Assembly (NCBI RefSeq): GCF_029784135.1 | Contig: NC_073745.1 | Span: 309,332,834-309,396,833 of the forward strand | Reading direction: 5' to 3' | Origin: Toxorhynchites rutilus septentrionalis | Taxonomy: Eukaryota > Arthropoda > Insecta > Diptera > Culicidae | DNA length: 64,000 nt | Shown here: positions 48,926 to 59,315 of the stretch, piece after piece | Numbering within the stretch: position 1 is the stretch's first letter | How the letters are laid out: every line of letters starts with the position of its first letter | Notes under the pieces: model-generated | Databases searched by the model: none | The model's input: the letters and a program-made list of their open reading frames with translations, nothing else | What the model was told of the DNA's origin: nothing | Position numbers and translations under genes: made by a program

Positions 48926-49822
48926 AATATGAAGAAGAAACATGCATCACAAATAAGCGCTACTACATCAGTTATCAAACAATGCTACCTGAGTGTGAAG
49001 AAGGTTGTGTTTTAAAATACGTGCATTACATGATAAGTCATTTAGTGACAGAAAACTACCGATAATATCCGAGTAACACAACAGTGGCGGTATGATGCGC
49101 TAAAAACTATTATTATTCTGTAATCAACGACATAGTGAACGTGTAGACGGTTAAACTCTTTGATCATCAGAGAACTCTATCATCTGCTCCAGAACATACG
49201 CAGTCACACAATAAAATCAACAACACAAACAACATTCAATGTTCTGTCGCCACTAGAGCATTACTAAAATACAATTCATTCAACCATTCATCGACTACGA
49301 GAGATATAGAGCTAGACAAACAAGGACAAGAGACAAATACAACTGATCCGACGGCGAAAAACACAGCATTGCGCTATAGTAGTTGCAGCATCGAACAAGA
49401 GTGATCAAAAATCATGGACAAGATTAAATTTCCGGACAAATTGGCAGAACCGATCAATATGTTATATACAAAGGTCCCTTTTCGGATCCTTTTGGATTGC
49501 ACAAGAAGCGGCGCCAAGATAATGAGCATTCATTATCAGAAGAAAGTAGGCCATCCAGCTTCTAGCCAATATTGCACCATTAACAATAGCAGGGGACTTT
49601 GTAACGATAGCTTTAAGCGGGTATTTTGATACATCGAAAACAAATTACATGGAGGGCAACGGAACGAAGGACTTGGATGTGCACTATCTTATTTTGTGTA
49701 ATCGGGTTCATTTGTTCAGCGTAACATATACGTGATATTCTACGAATTGGCTAGTCACACAGCAAAAACTGGGGCTTTTCTGATTGTGCTACCAACAATA
49801 GTCGTTGGGACACATCACTCAC
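48926..49822. other. Distal part of GGH intron 1, not identified
   Basis: No clear element. A plus-strand open frame from ATG 49414 (MDKIKFPDKLAEPINMLYTK) is 71 codons long. I do not recognise it; it could be a fragment of a pseudogene. Confidence 0.3.
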
Positions 49823-50085
49823 CAGATGGGCACCACACGTGCTCCGGCGCCTTCAATGAATTTTACATAGGATGCTGCAATGTAGCTCTCAAAATTGTCT
49901 CCATATTTGTTGGCCAGCGAATAGGACATTTCCTGGGCCAACACACCAATGATTGGTTCCTCGTTCAGATGGTGAATGGGTTTACTTTGCTCTCCAGAGC
50001 TAATCAGTGTTGCACTTTTTGCAATAACCACGATACACGCTAGGTGCAATAACGCACTCAGCAACTTGGTTTTGTACATTTCCAT
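49823..50085 (-). CDS. GGH: Gamma-glutamyl hydrolase, exon 1 (signal peptide)
   Basis: The exon starts with ATG at 50085-50083. A basic head and hydrophobic core ([16 protein letters not shown]) look like a signal peptide. [11 protein letters not shown] and [20 protein letters not shown] follow; these are the N-terminal hallmarks of GGH (PIIG...[17 protein letters not shown]). The donor GTGAGT follows directly (minus strand, from 49822), with phase 2 out. Joined to 28779-28294 and 28235-27800 it gives 1185 nt, exactly 395 codons with the stop (394 residues; human GGH has 318). Intron 1 is 21,043 bp and holds many transposons. The exact match of phase and protein content makes the distant join convincing. 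Confidence 0.87.
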
Positions 50086-51158
50086 GCTTGGTATTTATTA
50101 TCACGATCACTTATGAAATAACCACTGTTCTGTGAAATAATTCCAACTAACCGCTCACTAATGCGCGTCCTGCTGAGCACTTTCTTAATTTATGCAAGAA
50201 TTTGTCAACCTTTGAAGGTTGTTAGCATTTGACCGGTGCACACCACCACACAGCGATTATCATACTTAGGCCCGACCACCACGATCCAAATTCGGATCCA
50301 AACTGAACGAACGCTCAGTTGATACTGGGAACAAGATAGTTGTTTTTGCTTAATCAGTTAATTTCCTCGATGGCTGTGGATTCTTCATATCAGCAACTCA
50401 TTTCGAGGGTCACCATCCCAGTTGTCGCTGGTGGTGATTCGGTTATTGTGTCTAAAGTGGGGAAAATATGATGTTACCATACATTTTCTTGATGTGTGGG
50501 TAACAGAACAAGTTTGACAAAGGATGTGAAAATGTCAACGATTGGTGTATGTACCTTGAAAGAGAGAGTCTGACGCCAGAACCCTAGATAAGGGTTCTTA
50601 TCTGCGTTTGCATCTGTGCCAAATTAAACATCCATCTTTGTTATTATTGAGATGGGTCTGTGTTCGATTCTCTCTCGGACAACAATCGCTGATCAAGCCT
50701 AGGCCAGAGGGTTAGGAATTGTATCGGACATTTTTTGGTCACAATAAACAAAAAAAAGTTTAGTTTTGTGATTTAAACATTGCAACTCAAGTTGAACAAA
50801 TTGGGCTGTTTTTTATTGTCCTTATGTTGACCCTAGCTATACTAATGAATGAAATGTTTCAAAATTTGAAGCGTGGCAACCGAAAGGATGGTTGTTAACC
50901 CATTGTTTTCACAAAGAATTTCACACAGAAACTATGTCACCGGCTATTATTTTGTAATCAGAGGTGGAAGTAAACTGAACAATGTACAAAGCTTTAGTAA
51001 TTTTATATATCACGCTGGGTTCTATGAATTAAAATAGATAATGCAAGTGATGAGTGATGATGAGTCAACTATCCACCGATCCACAATACGGGTATGATTA
51101 GAAATAGAATTTAGCTTAAACGTGATAAATCTGGCATGGGCCGGGTACTTATCATATA
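50086..51158 (-). promoter_or_regulatory. GGH upstream region, no defined motif
   Basis: This is the sequence 5' of the GGH ATG up to the Tc1 insertion. It must hold the promoter unless an untranslated exon lies further right. I see no clear TATA box or other element, so exact sites cannot be given. The Tc1 nest begins about 1.1 kb upstream of the start codon. Confidence 0.3.
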
Positions 51159-51423
51159 CACTCTGTCCAACTTCTATAAGACCACCCTGATTATAGTTCG
51201 TTGCAACACAAACAGTTAGAATTTCAACAAGATACATTCATACATTGTTGAATGCTTAGAATAAAGTATATTTACGACAATTTCGTTCAAAAGAGTTGTT
51301 TGTTTAATTATTGTGCTGAAATATGATAATTTCAGTTTCTATAAGACCATTTCAAAATGCATGAGTATTATCAATGAAAAATTCAAAACGGTCGGATGAT
51401 TTACATTTAATACTTGGCAACTA

Positions 51424-51895
51424 TGCCATTTCGGCTAATAACCTGGAAAATTTGTGTTGGAATACTTTTACCAAATTCTGCTGAACGGATTTCTTGATAT
51501 TTTTCCGTGTTTCCGAAATTGCGATCTTGAGCTCTTCAATCGCGGTGTATCGTTTTCTTTCAGTGTAGATTCTGCGTACAAGGATCCCCCTAAGATTTTC
51601 AACAGGATTCAAGTCTGGAGAGCGAGCCGGCTAGTCCAAAAAATTAACTTTTTGGTCGCTCATCCATTGCTTAGTTTCCTTGCTGGTATGAATAGTAGCA
51701 TTATTTTGCTGGAATGTGATTTTTTTGTGACGATATCCACATAAAAACGGTAAGAGAGAGGATTCCAGAGCATCTTGAGCTTTCGAGTTGCACATAATTC
51801 CGCTCAAACCATGCAGGAGTCTCCAGCAAAATTCCTGGTTGAAAGATACTGTTCCTCATTCCGTTTATCACGCCAGTACCCATTGAAACCATCAG
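51424..51895 (-). pseudogene. Tc1 transposase, C-terminal part
   Basis: Minus-strand frames read FNGYWRDKRNEEQYLSTRNF, later WMSDQKVNFLDWPA and RSPDLNPVENLRGILVRRIY, the third acidic motif with the catalytic Glu (DWPARSPDLNPIENLW in Tc1). It ends LLAEMA before a stop. Frameshifts separate the pieces. It continues across the mariner insertion at 60335. Confidence 0.75.
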
Positions 51896-52049
51896 TAAAG
51901 GATGTGTCACATCAAATTGCATCACGGAAAAAACGCTGTAGAAATTTAATTTTTAGGAATTATATCTTCAGCTTTCGCTTATAATCAGATAAGAGTGTAT
52001 AGATCACGTTGGCCATGCTTCACTGTCAATTTTTCGTAAATTTGGAAAA

Positions 52050-52174
52050 ATGTCGTCGAATGAAAAAGAGCGTCGTGAATTAATCCTGCGCACTCATTTC
52101 GAGAATCTGGATTTGTCACATCGGGACATCGGTAAGATGCTGGGAATCGTCCAATCCACGGTCAGCAGAGTACT
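52050..52174 (+). pseudogene. DD37E transposase, N-terminal piece
   Basis: It reads MSSNEKERRELILRTHFENL to QSTVSRVL and then runs into the LTR. It is nearly identical to the first residues of the intact protein at 33834-34853. Confidence 0.9.
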
Positions 52175-53170
52175 TGTGGCTGCAGGGTATCGTGCTGATT
52201 ACGCTGGAGGAAAGATCCTCTCTGGAGCCACCAAATGTGGCTGCAGGGAGATCGTGCTGATGACACGAAGGGAAAGCCCTTTACTGGACGCTATGTGGTA
52301 GGCCAGATCACGTAGAGCGCATAACGAGTATGCGCCTACTGGTGCGATCCGGTAGTACCGCGTCACTTGGGAGTTTGGCCGGGCGGAGCCAAGGGAAGGA
52401 AAAGGGAGAGGAAGGGTGGTTGGAATTTCGGATCTTTGGAGGAGGGGTGTTCAATACTTACCAGCGCTTGTTGCGCTGGGATCTGCCGGCGATGATGTCC
52501 AGGGTGCTCCCGATGGTGTCCAGGATGCTCGGGCGATGTCCAGGGTTGTGATACGTTTATGACAAAAAAAGAGGGGTTCGGTAGTTCGCCACGACGCTCC
52601 TACGTCCGTGGTATGGTTGAGAGTGTCCAGTTGAGAGTGCGTTTATTCTGTTCAAGTTTTCTCTTATATACAGACATTGCCTTCTTATCTACCCCAGAAG
52701 GGCGTAGCATAAGAGAGAGAAAATTACAATTATTTATTCTAAGCCAGACGGGCGAACGAGGGATGATTATTAACACGCTCGCAGGCGTGTTATCTTTTCC
52801 TCTCCGTTTTATTACTTATTGTCCTAGCTCGGAGATAGGCTCCGTTTATAGCACCCATAGTGCTCTCTTTTTGGGATTTCTCCCGTCCTTCGGTATTTAC
52901 GATCGGAGATAGGCTCTGATCGTAAACACATTACGTCGTTTTGCTTATTTTTGTTTTGTTCTCCTTCCCGGCGGGTTATCGCTGGCCGGAGGAGTTTTAT
53001 GATATTTAGGTTTTCAGCTAGCAATAATCGCACTTCGGAAAAACCTCATTAGTTACGATAAAGCCACTGCGCAAGCTATTCTGTGTATTTAGGATAGAGC
53101 GCGATCTAAGCATCCGCTCTATCGTTCTCGCCATGAATCACGCTCTAAAGGCATGATCCGTGCGGCGACA
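52175..53170 (-). repeat. 3' LTR (996 bp)
   Basis: Starts TGTGGCTGCAGGG on the plus strand and ends GTGCGGCGACA. All short open frames match those in the other LTR exactly. It has one full copy of a 61-bp unit at its left edge plus the start of the next. Confidence 0.93.
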
Positions 53171-53223
53171 TACCGGCCCTCGTAAATCGCGTAAGGCAGA
53201 TTTACCAATTGAGCTACGCCGCA
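53161..53223 (-). other. tRNA-like hairpin across the 3' LTR boundary
   Basis: On the minus strand TGCGGCG and CGCCGCA can pair over 7 bp. Between them lie a box-A-like TAGCTCAATTGGTAAA and a stem GTAAATC/GATTTAC around TGCCTTACGC. No B box or T arm is present. The right arm is the start of the LTR itself. It could be a captured tRNA piece or chance. Confidence 0.4.
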
Positions 53224-53884
53224 TCTGTTTCTAATAATTTTTTTCTTCTATGCTTCTGATGCTGTATCTTTTATTACTGTATAATTCGCAATTGTTTCAT
53301 CTTATATTCTCTTTTCAATATTATGTTACATTCAATTTCCTAACCTGAAGTTATACAATGCAATTCGTTTGCTATGAGCGGATGACTTCCGTTTATTCTT
53401 CATACATGGTGTGTTATAAATTCATTCTTTGCTTCGTTACAATTTATTAGCCACTTTGCCTTCAGATTCATTTACAATGCAAATCCTATTCATTTTAGCT
53501 TTGTGTTACACTTCATTTTACTCTCGCAGGAGTATTCAATTTTCAAATTCAATACTTCTTCTATCCATAGAAGAGTCTTCAACTTTATGTACTTTAATAG
53601 CCATACAACGGCGCCTAATTGCTTCTTTCACTGAACAAATTATATTTTTTTTTACTATTACATTAGACGACATATCTTCTCGTCAGTTTATGCAACCCTT
53701 TGTTGCTTATATTTCTTATTCATTGTCAGATTCCTCATTTTGACTACAATTATTTCATATTCAATTATTTTCTTCTATTTTACATTTTGTGTACTTATGG
53801 TCTAACAGAGTTTTAAATCACTTTTTCTCTTCAATTCTTCGGCATGCCGCCTTGCTTCATTGAACGTCCCTCCAATGCTTGGTT

Positions 53885-56800
53885 TTAAAGCGCTGTGTCT
53901 TCTAATTGTTGCCGGTTCAATAGGTTGTCCATTCGGATATGGACATCGGGTCCTGCTGTGGCTCTGGATCTGGTGCAGCATCTTCGTCTGCAGCAACGTA
54001 GATAAATGATCCCGATTATAATCATTAGTATGCTTACGAAAAGGGCGGCGTTCCTCCAAAGATACTTCGATTTCGGATGGAAGGGATCCAAACTGTTGTA
54101 CACGGTTATCATAGCGTTGTTATCGTAGGGATTATCGGGCTTCGGCTCCACCACATCTTTTACGGTGTCATTGAATTCGTCCAATAGGTGATCGGCCACC
54201 TGGTATTTAGATTTGAAGTATGTTGCAATCTTCTTGTTCATGCCATTTAAACTTGCATGTATCGTTTTGTTGTTGGATTGTATACGGCAATCTGGCTGGA
54301 GAGTTACTACTGCTGCCTCATAAGGTGGTGACATTACCACGTTGTCGCAATGTATAACTATTGCCTTTGTATCGGATGCATAGTATAAAACGGTATTAGG
54401 AGTGGACAGTGTCTCCATCATAGCGTAAGGCGTGGTTAACAGTTTTGTTGCACATTTGCGGGTACTTGCGATATGCAGTATGACAGCCGCTACGCAATCC
54501 ACTTCCTTACTCAGTTCTGGTTGAACCGTAATTAAATGCGTATCATTCAGTTTTGTTAGTTCGATCGATGGGTAGAAGAAGTCTTGGTTGTGGCCTACCG
54601 TGATGCGATCATGTTCTGTTACAATAATTGAGCCATTCTCAGCCCGTGGGATCGGTATTATCTTAAATACCTCGAACTCAACTTTGTTGATGACAACACT
54701 CGTCATGGTAATTATGAGGGAGCCGTTGACTACACGCGTGTTGTATTTTACGGCTGATGGGTGATCCAGGACAATGTAACCAGTTGGCAACGCTTGTGAA
54801 ATGTTTTTTCTGGTTTGGGCTAGTTCGTCGACGGACAAAGGAAACGTTCGAACTTTCCTATATCTATTCAACGTTCCATCGATAACTTCTCGTGCCAATA
54901 TCGTGGTTTCTAACATCGTTGTTCGTAACCTTTGAACCTTATCCGCAGAATATAATTGTTTTAATTGAGTCATGTCTTTGTACAATTTATAGTATCTCTC
55001 GTTAAGCTGTTCTCCCATTTTGGACGCCTTGGTATTCATTTTTACCATTGACTCCGATATTTGGTGAATTTTTTCGTCTTCATGAACCCTCATTGCCTGT
55101 AGCTCGTTTTCCATATCGTCGCTACCAAATATTAAGTCCGCCAAAAAACCGAAGAACCCTTTGCTTCGTTTAGTTCTCGTTGTCTGCTTGATCTCATCAA
55201 TCGCATCATCGCATAAACGTTCAACAGATGTTGCAATTTGCTCTAGGAGAGAGTCTTCGATGACAAACTCCATGTCTTTCATCGCTACTGTCACATTATT
55301 CCGTATCGAGTTAATTACTTCAATGTCTTCATCGGGCACTACGTTGGTTTGTATATTTGTTTGCCATATGCCTCTATGTAATAAGCACGTTCCTTCGTGG
55401 TCGAACATTAGACCGTCTTTGTCAACGGGTTTTATGGATATAGCGTTGATCAACGTGAACGACATTACGAACAACATCATTATTTTCAATATACGTGAGA
55501 TGTTGAACCAAGATTTAGAAATGCCTTTTGTTGTAGTCTTATTTCTACGTCTTTTTTTTTGCGTTGATTTTTTTGATTTATCTTCGGTCGAGGTTATCAG
55601 CATTACGTTGTTAGAACTCGCGGTGGTATACTTGTTGACCGGTTCTAAGGGCAAGGGGTTGTCGTTGACTCTTATTGGTTGTCTGATGCTAAATTCATCG
55701 ATTGAGAAGTGCGCAGCCATCATATCTCGTAGTTCTTTATCGTGTTGCAATAGTTCATGATCGTTTTGATAAATTGATCTGACATTACCGAAAATAAACC
55801 ATCCAAGCTTACTTCGGACTGCTATTGGGTCATTGTCACTTCCCCTTCTTGTTTCCATGGCGGTAAGCAAATGGCTTTGATTCAGCCCTATGAGAATTGT
55901 TGGCCTTGCAAGCTCGTAGCTTTCGATCGGAAGGTTTTCCAAATGCGGATATTTTGTAGCCATTGCTTTGTAGTTCATTGTCTGAGTCGGAAGTTGTAAG
56001 TTTTTAATGGTTCTTACACCGTCAAGTCGGTACGACCTTCTGGACGACCCCTGAATGCGAACTTGTACTTTTCTACTGTTCAGCTCGTTTCGAGACACGT
56101 CCTGTGTCCATTTTAATTGTAGTGGTTCTTCTCTGCCGTATAGGTCCAAGGAGTTTGCCATTTCCTCATCTAGCAATGTCAGGGAAGACCCTGTGTCTAG
56201 GAAGGCATATGTATCGACTGAATGCCTTCCGTGTTGAAGTGTTACTGGAATCACCTGGTAGTATATCTCGTTTGCTGAGGACTTGTGAATATTGCAGTTG
56301 GCTTCAAGCGGAACTGTAGCGGACGTATTACGAGGTGTTGGTTCCATGTCTGGATTCGAGTGTAACATTCTGTGGTGGTGCTTGTTACATCCACTCAAGC
56401 CGCACCTCCTAGATCGTCTGCAATCTTTAACCATATGTCCGGTGCCTAGACATCCGAAACATATTTTACATTGTACTGCCAATCGACATCTTTTTTGGAT
56501 GTTGGAGTTCTTAAATTCCGTGCAATCGAAGATTTTATGGTTATTCGAGCAAACCGGACATTTCATGCGTGGCATCTCTTGATGGACATGTATCTGGCTT
56601 CTAACTGTAGAAGGTAGAGGAGAAGCCATATTCCTCATTATTTTGGCGTGAGGTTTCAGCCAGTTACTCATTTCTTCTAAAGATGGGGCATCACCAGTCG
56701 TCGTTCTATGGCGTGTCCATTCTATTTGCAGGTTATAAGGTAGTCTCTTAACTAGGTCTTCTATTAACCTCGCATCTAGTAGATAACCTCTTTGATTTAT

Positions 56801-57742
56801 GATCGTCATGTTTGCCACCATATTTTCTAAAGCATCTGACATTTCGATTATTATTGATCTACTTTCTCTTTTAAGCTTCTGTAGATCGTGCAGTAGTTCC
56901 TCATATATGAATTTAGGGTTTCCGAAATTTTCCTCTAGTCTCTCTATTATACTCGGAACATTTTCCGAGCTTATAAATAGTTGCTGCACGCTTCTAGCTG
57001 CGCGTCCTTCAAGGGCAGCTTCAAGTCTGGAGAGATTTTCATGATTGGAAAACGCACATTCTCTCGTGCTGACTTCGTAGATCCTTTTGAATTTAGCCCA
57101 ATCTTTGGGCGACCCGCTGAATTTTGGCAAGGGAGTCAAAGCTTGCCTCTTCATTAGAATCGTAAAATCTCCATGCTGTGGAGCTGGCATCATTGCACTC
57201 TGCTCCCAGCCAATTGATGGACCGGATCTCATTGGTAGTGGTGTTTGAATCGTTGCTCGGTCACGTTGTTGCCCGGAGATATTGATTAGGGGTTCAGTTG
57301 ACTGCGCTTGCGCCGGAGAGCATGGTAATTCTGTTTGTCGCTGTGTTGCTATTGTCGTTGCGCCCACGACTAAAGCGTTGAGTGATGCCTGCATTGTTAC
57401 TATTTCCTTTTTTAATGTGGTTATGTTGTTGCGTTCGCTAACATGCATCTCAGCTAGTTGTGTAACTAGATTCGTCAGCTCCTCTATCTGTTTTTGTTCC
57501 CTCGAATTAGTTGAGGGATGAGACGCTGCAGGTGCCTGTGCCTTTCCCTCACTTTCGTTTGTTTTGGTAGGGGAACAAAGCGAGCATACTAAATAGGTTT
57601 CCTCTTCAGTGGGTGTATGTCCTACACAGGAATGATGATAATTCCTTTTGCACTGTCTGCATTGGACCAGATTGTCTAGTTCAATTTTCTTGCCACATGC
57701 ATCACAGCACGGGCGTGATGATCTCGTAAAGCTTGATATCAT
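53885..57742 (-). CDS. Retroelement gag-protease-env fusion ORF (1285 aa)
   Basis: One uninterrupted frame from ATG 57742. Domains by approximate residue: PHD-like Cys/His finger (12-57; CDACGKKIEL, CRQCKRNYHHSC); DUF1759 gag-like region (195-330; LPKFSGSPKDWAKFKRIYEV); three zinc knuckles (392-450; CPVCSNNHKIFDC, CKICFGCLGTGHMVKDC); aspartic protease, DUF1758, with LDTGSSLTLLDEEMA (about 516) and KLGWFIFGN (about 665). About residue 700, where RT should begin, it passes to an env-like part. That part has a hydrophobic signal (753-768), a furin-type RTKR site (about 855) followed by a hydrophobic GFFGFLADLIF fusion-peptide-like stretch, coiled-coil-like heptads, and a transmembrane segment (1230-1250) before a Cys/Arg-rich tail. 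This layout is known for insect retrovirus-like elements, but polymerase is missing. I describe it as found; no repair is implied. Confidence 0.85.
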   Translation of the reverse strand: MISSFTRSSRPCCDACGKKIELDNLVQCRQCKRNYHHSCVGHTPTEEETYLVCSLCSPTKTNESEGKAQAPAASHPSTNSREQKQIEELTNLVTQLAEMHVSERNNITTLKKEIVTMQASLNALVVGATTIATQRQTELPCSPAQAQSTEPLINISGQQRDRATIQTPLPMRSGPSIGWEQSAMMPAPQHGDFTILMKRQALTPLPKFSGSPKDWAKFKRIYEVSTRECAFSNHENLSRLEAALEGRAARSVQQLFISSENVPSIIERLEENFGNPKFIYEELLHDLQKLKRESRSIIIEMSDALENMVANMTIINQRGYLLDARLIEDLVKRLPYNLQIEWTRHRTTTGDAPSLEEMSNWLKPHAKIMRNMASPLPSTVRSQIHVHQEMPRMKCPVCSNNHKIFDCTEFKNSNIQKRCRLAVQCKICFGCLGTGHMVKDCRRSRRCGLSGCNKHHHRMLHSNPDMEPTPRNTSATVPLEANCNIHKSSANEIYYQVIPVTLQHGRHSVDTYAFLDTGSSLTLLDEEMANSLDLYGREEPLQLKWTQDVSRNELNSRKVQVRIQGSSRRSYRLDGVRTIKNLQLPTQTMNYKAMATKYPHLENLPIESYELARPTILIGLNQSHLLTAMETRRGSDNDPIAVRSKLGWFIFGNVRSIYQNDHELLQHDKELRDMMAAHFSIDEFSIRQPIRVNDNPLPLEPVNKYTTASSNNVMLITSTEDKSKKSTQKKRRRNKTTTKGISKSWFNISRILKIMMLFVMSFTLINAISIKPVDKDGLMFDHEGTCLLHRGIWQTNIQTNVVPDEDIEVINSIRNNVTVAMKDMEFVIEDSLLEQIATSVERLCDDAIDEIKQTTRTKRSKGFFGFLADLIFGSDDMENELQAMRVHEDEKIHQISESMVKMNTKASKMGEQLNERYYKLYKDMTQLKQLYSADKVQRLRTTMLETTILAREVIDGTLNRYRKVRTFPLSVDELAQTRKNISQALPTGYIVLDHPSAVKYNTRVVNGSLIITMTSVVINKVEFEVFKIIPIPRAENGSIIVTEHDRITVGHNQDFFYPSIELTKLNDTHLITVQPELSKEVDCVAAVILHIASTRKCATKLLTTPYAMMETLSTPNTVLYYASDTKAIVIHCDNVVMSPPYEAAVVTLQPDCRIQSNNKTIHASLNGMNKKIATYFKSKYQVADHLLDEFNDTVKDVVEPKPDNPYDNNAMITVYNSLDPFHPKSKYLWRNAALFVSILMIIIGIIYLRCCRRRCCTRSRATAGPDVHIRMDNLLNRQQLEDTAL

Positions 57743-57751
57743 TATTCCTGA

Positions 57752-57951
57752 GTGAGGAGCCTGGTTGCCGTCACTCGATGTTTAAACTGTGTTATAATGC
57801 GCAAGTGGCGAGGCGCCTGGTTGCCTTCGCCTTGTCTTAAACCAAGCGTGGCGCCTAGTTGCCTACGCTGATTTCAAACGTTGCACAATATTCGTCTTCC
57901 GGCCCTCGTGACCGGATTACAGTTGATGTTGACGAGGCGCCTGGTTGCCTT
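57752..57951 (-). repeat. Leader repeat: four GGCAACCAGGCGCCTC-type motifs
   Basis: On the plus strand GAGGAGCCTGGTTGCC (near 57754), GAGGCGCCTGGTTGCC (near 57810), GTGGCGCCTAGTTGCC (near 57848) and GAGGCGCCTGGTTGCC (near 57934) occur in the leader between the PBS and the ORF start. They are not regularly spaced. A packaging or RNA-structure role is only a guess. Confidence 0.7.
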
Positions 57952-58235
57952 CGTCCAACTATGCCTGACTGGCGATCGGTCTGTTTATAAAGCTGGACTT
58001 GTTTCAACAAGATGCCGATTTCTACGGCCTAATTTGTCCGTCTTTCAGGACCTAATTTCTGTTTCTTGAAATGCGCAATTTGCCTCTTGGCTAAATGGTG
58101 ATGTCCACAGACAACCTCACCTTGTTCGTCTTTACAAGACCGAACCTCTCCGTTCAACGACGGGCGCAAATCAATTTAACAGGATTCTCAACTCAACCGA
58201 GCGTGTTGTGAGTTCGTACAGTGTCTTTAGGAAAA

Positions 58236-58258
58236 GACTCCTCTCTGGAGCCACCAAA
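58236..58258 (-). other. Primer-binding site candidate
   Basis: Directly after the 5' LTR on the minus strand lies TTTGGTGGCTCCAGAGAGGA. A PBS is expected to start TGG, complementary to a tRNA 3' CCA; here TGGTGGCTCCAGAGAG fits. I cannot name the tRNA. The same sequence is embedded in the 61-bp repeats inside both LTRs. Confidence 0.55.
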
Positions 58259-59315
58259 TGTGGCTGCAGGGTATCGTGCTGATTACGCTGGAGGAAAGAT
58301 CCTCTCTGGAGCCACCAAATGTGGCTGCAGGGTATCGTGCTGATTACGCTGGAGGAAAGATCCTCTCTGGAGCCACCAAATGTGGCTGCAGGGAGATCGT
58401 GCTGATGACACGAAGGGAAAGCCCTTTACTGGACGCTATGTGGTAGGCCAGATCACGTAGAGCGCATAACGAGTATGCGCCTACTGGTGCGATCCGGTAG
58501 TACCGCGTCACTTGGGAGTTTGGCCGGGCGGAGCCAAGGGAAGGAAAAGGGAGAGGAAGGGTGGTTGGAATTTCGGATCTTTGGAGGAGGGGTGTTCAAT
58601 ACTTACCAGCGCTTGTTGCGCTGGGATCTGCCGGCGATGATGTCCAGGGTGCTCCCGATGGTGTCCAGGATGCTCGGGCGATGTCCAGGGTTGTGATACG
58701 TTTATGACAAAAAAAGAGGGGTTCGGTAGTTCGCCACGACGCTCCTACGTCCGTGGTATGGTTGAGAGTGTCCAGTTGAGAGTGCGTTTATTCTGTTCAA
58801 GTTTTCTCTTATATACAGACATTGCCTTCTTATCTACCCCAGAAGGGCGTAGCATAAGAGAGAGAAAATTACAATTATTTATTCTAAGCCAGACGGGCGA
58901 ACGAGGGATGATTATTAACACGCTCGCAGGCGTGTTATCTTTTCCTCTCCGTTTTATTACTTATTGTCCTAGCTCGGAGATAGGCTCCGTTTATAGCACC
59001 CATAGTGCTCTCTTTTTGGGATTTCTCCCGTCCTTCGGTATTTACGATCGGAGATAGGCTCTGATCGTAAACACATTACGTCGTTTTGCTTATTTTTGTT
59101 TTGTTCTCCTTCCCGGCGGGTTATCGCTGGCCGGAGGAGTTTTATGATATTTAGGTTTTCAGCTAGCAATAATCGCACTTCGGAAAAACCTCATTAGTTA
59201 CGATAAAGCCACTGCGCAAGCTATTCTGTGTATTTAGGATAGAGCGCGATCTAAGCATCCGCTCTATCGTTCTCGCCATGAATCACGCTCTAAAGGCATG
59301 ATCCGTGCGGCGACA
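58259..59315 (-). repeat. 5' LTR (1057 bp)
   Basis: Like the 3' LTR but 61 bp longer, because the 61-bp unit (TGTGGCTGCAGGGTATCGTG ... GAGCCACCAAA) is present twice before the final partial copy. The rest appears identical. Confidence 0.93.

Larger units (their letters stand above)
52175..59315 (-). mobile_element. BEL/Pao-type LTR retroelement, gag-protease-env, no polymerase
   Basis: Two long direct repeats (52175-53170 and 58259-59315) begin and end TG...CA on the minus strand. GTACT flanks the element at 52170-52174 and 59316-59320, a 5-bp target-site duplication inside the mariner gene. The element lies on the minus strand: 5' LTR at right, then primer-binding site, leader, a single 1285-codon ORF and the 3' LTR at left. 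RT, RNase H and integrase are absent, so it would need help in trans. LTR identity (no differences seen apart from one repeat unit) indicates a recent insertion. Confidence 0.88.

Noticed and set aside
53145..53223. Functional tRNA gene at the 3' LTR junction
   Set aside because: It has an acceptor-like stem and a box A but no T arm or B box and an oversized anticodon loop.
55161..55760. 199-codon plus-strand ORF inside the retroelement
   Set aside because: It is the antisense shadow of the env-like part of the minus-strand ORF.
58475..59057. Short ORFs in the LTRs (73 and 117 codons) as genes
   Set aside because: They are LTR sequence repeated exactly in both LTRs, on the strand opposite the element's gene, without family features.
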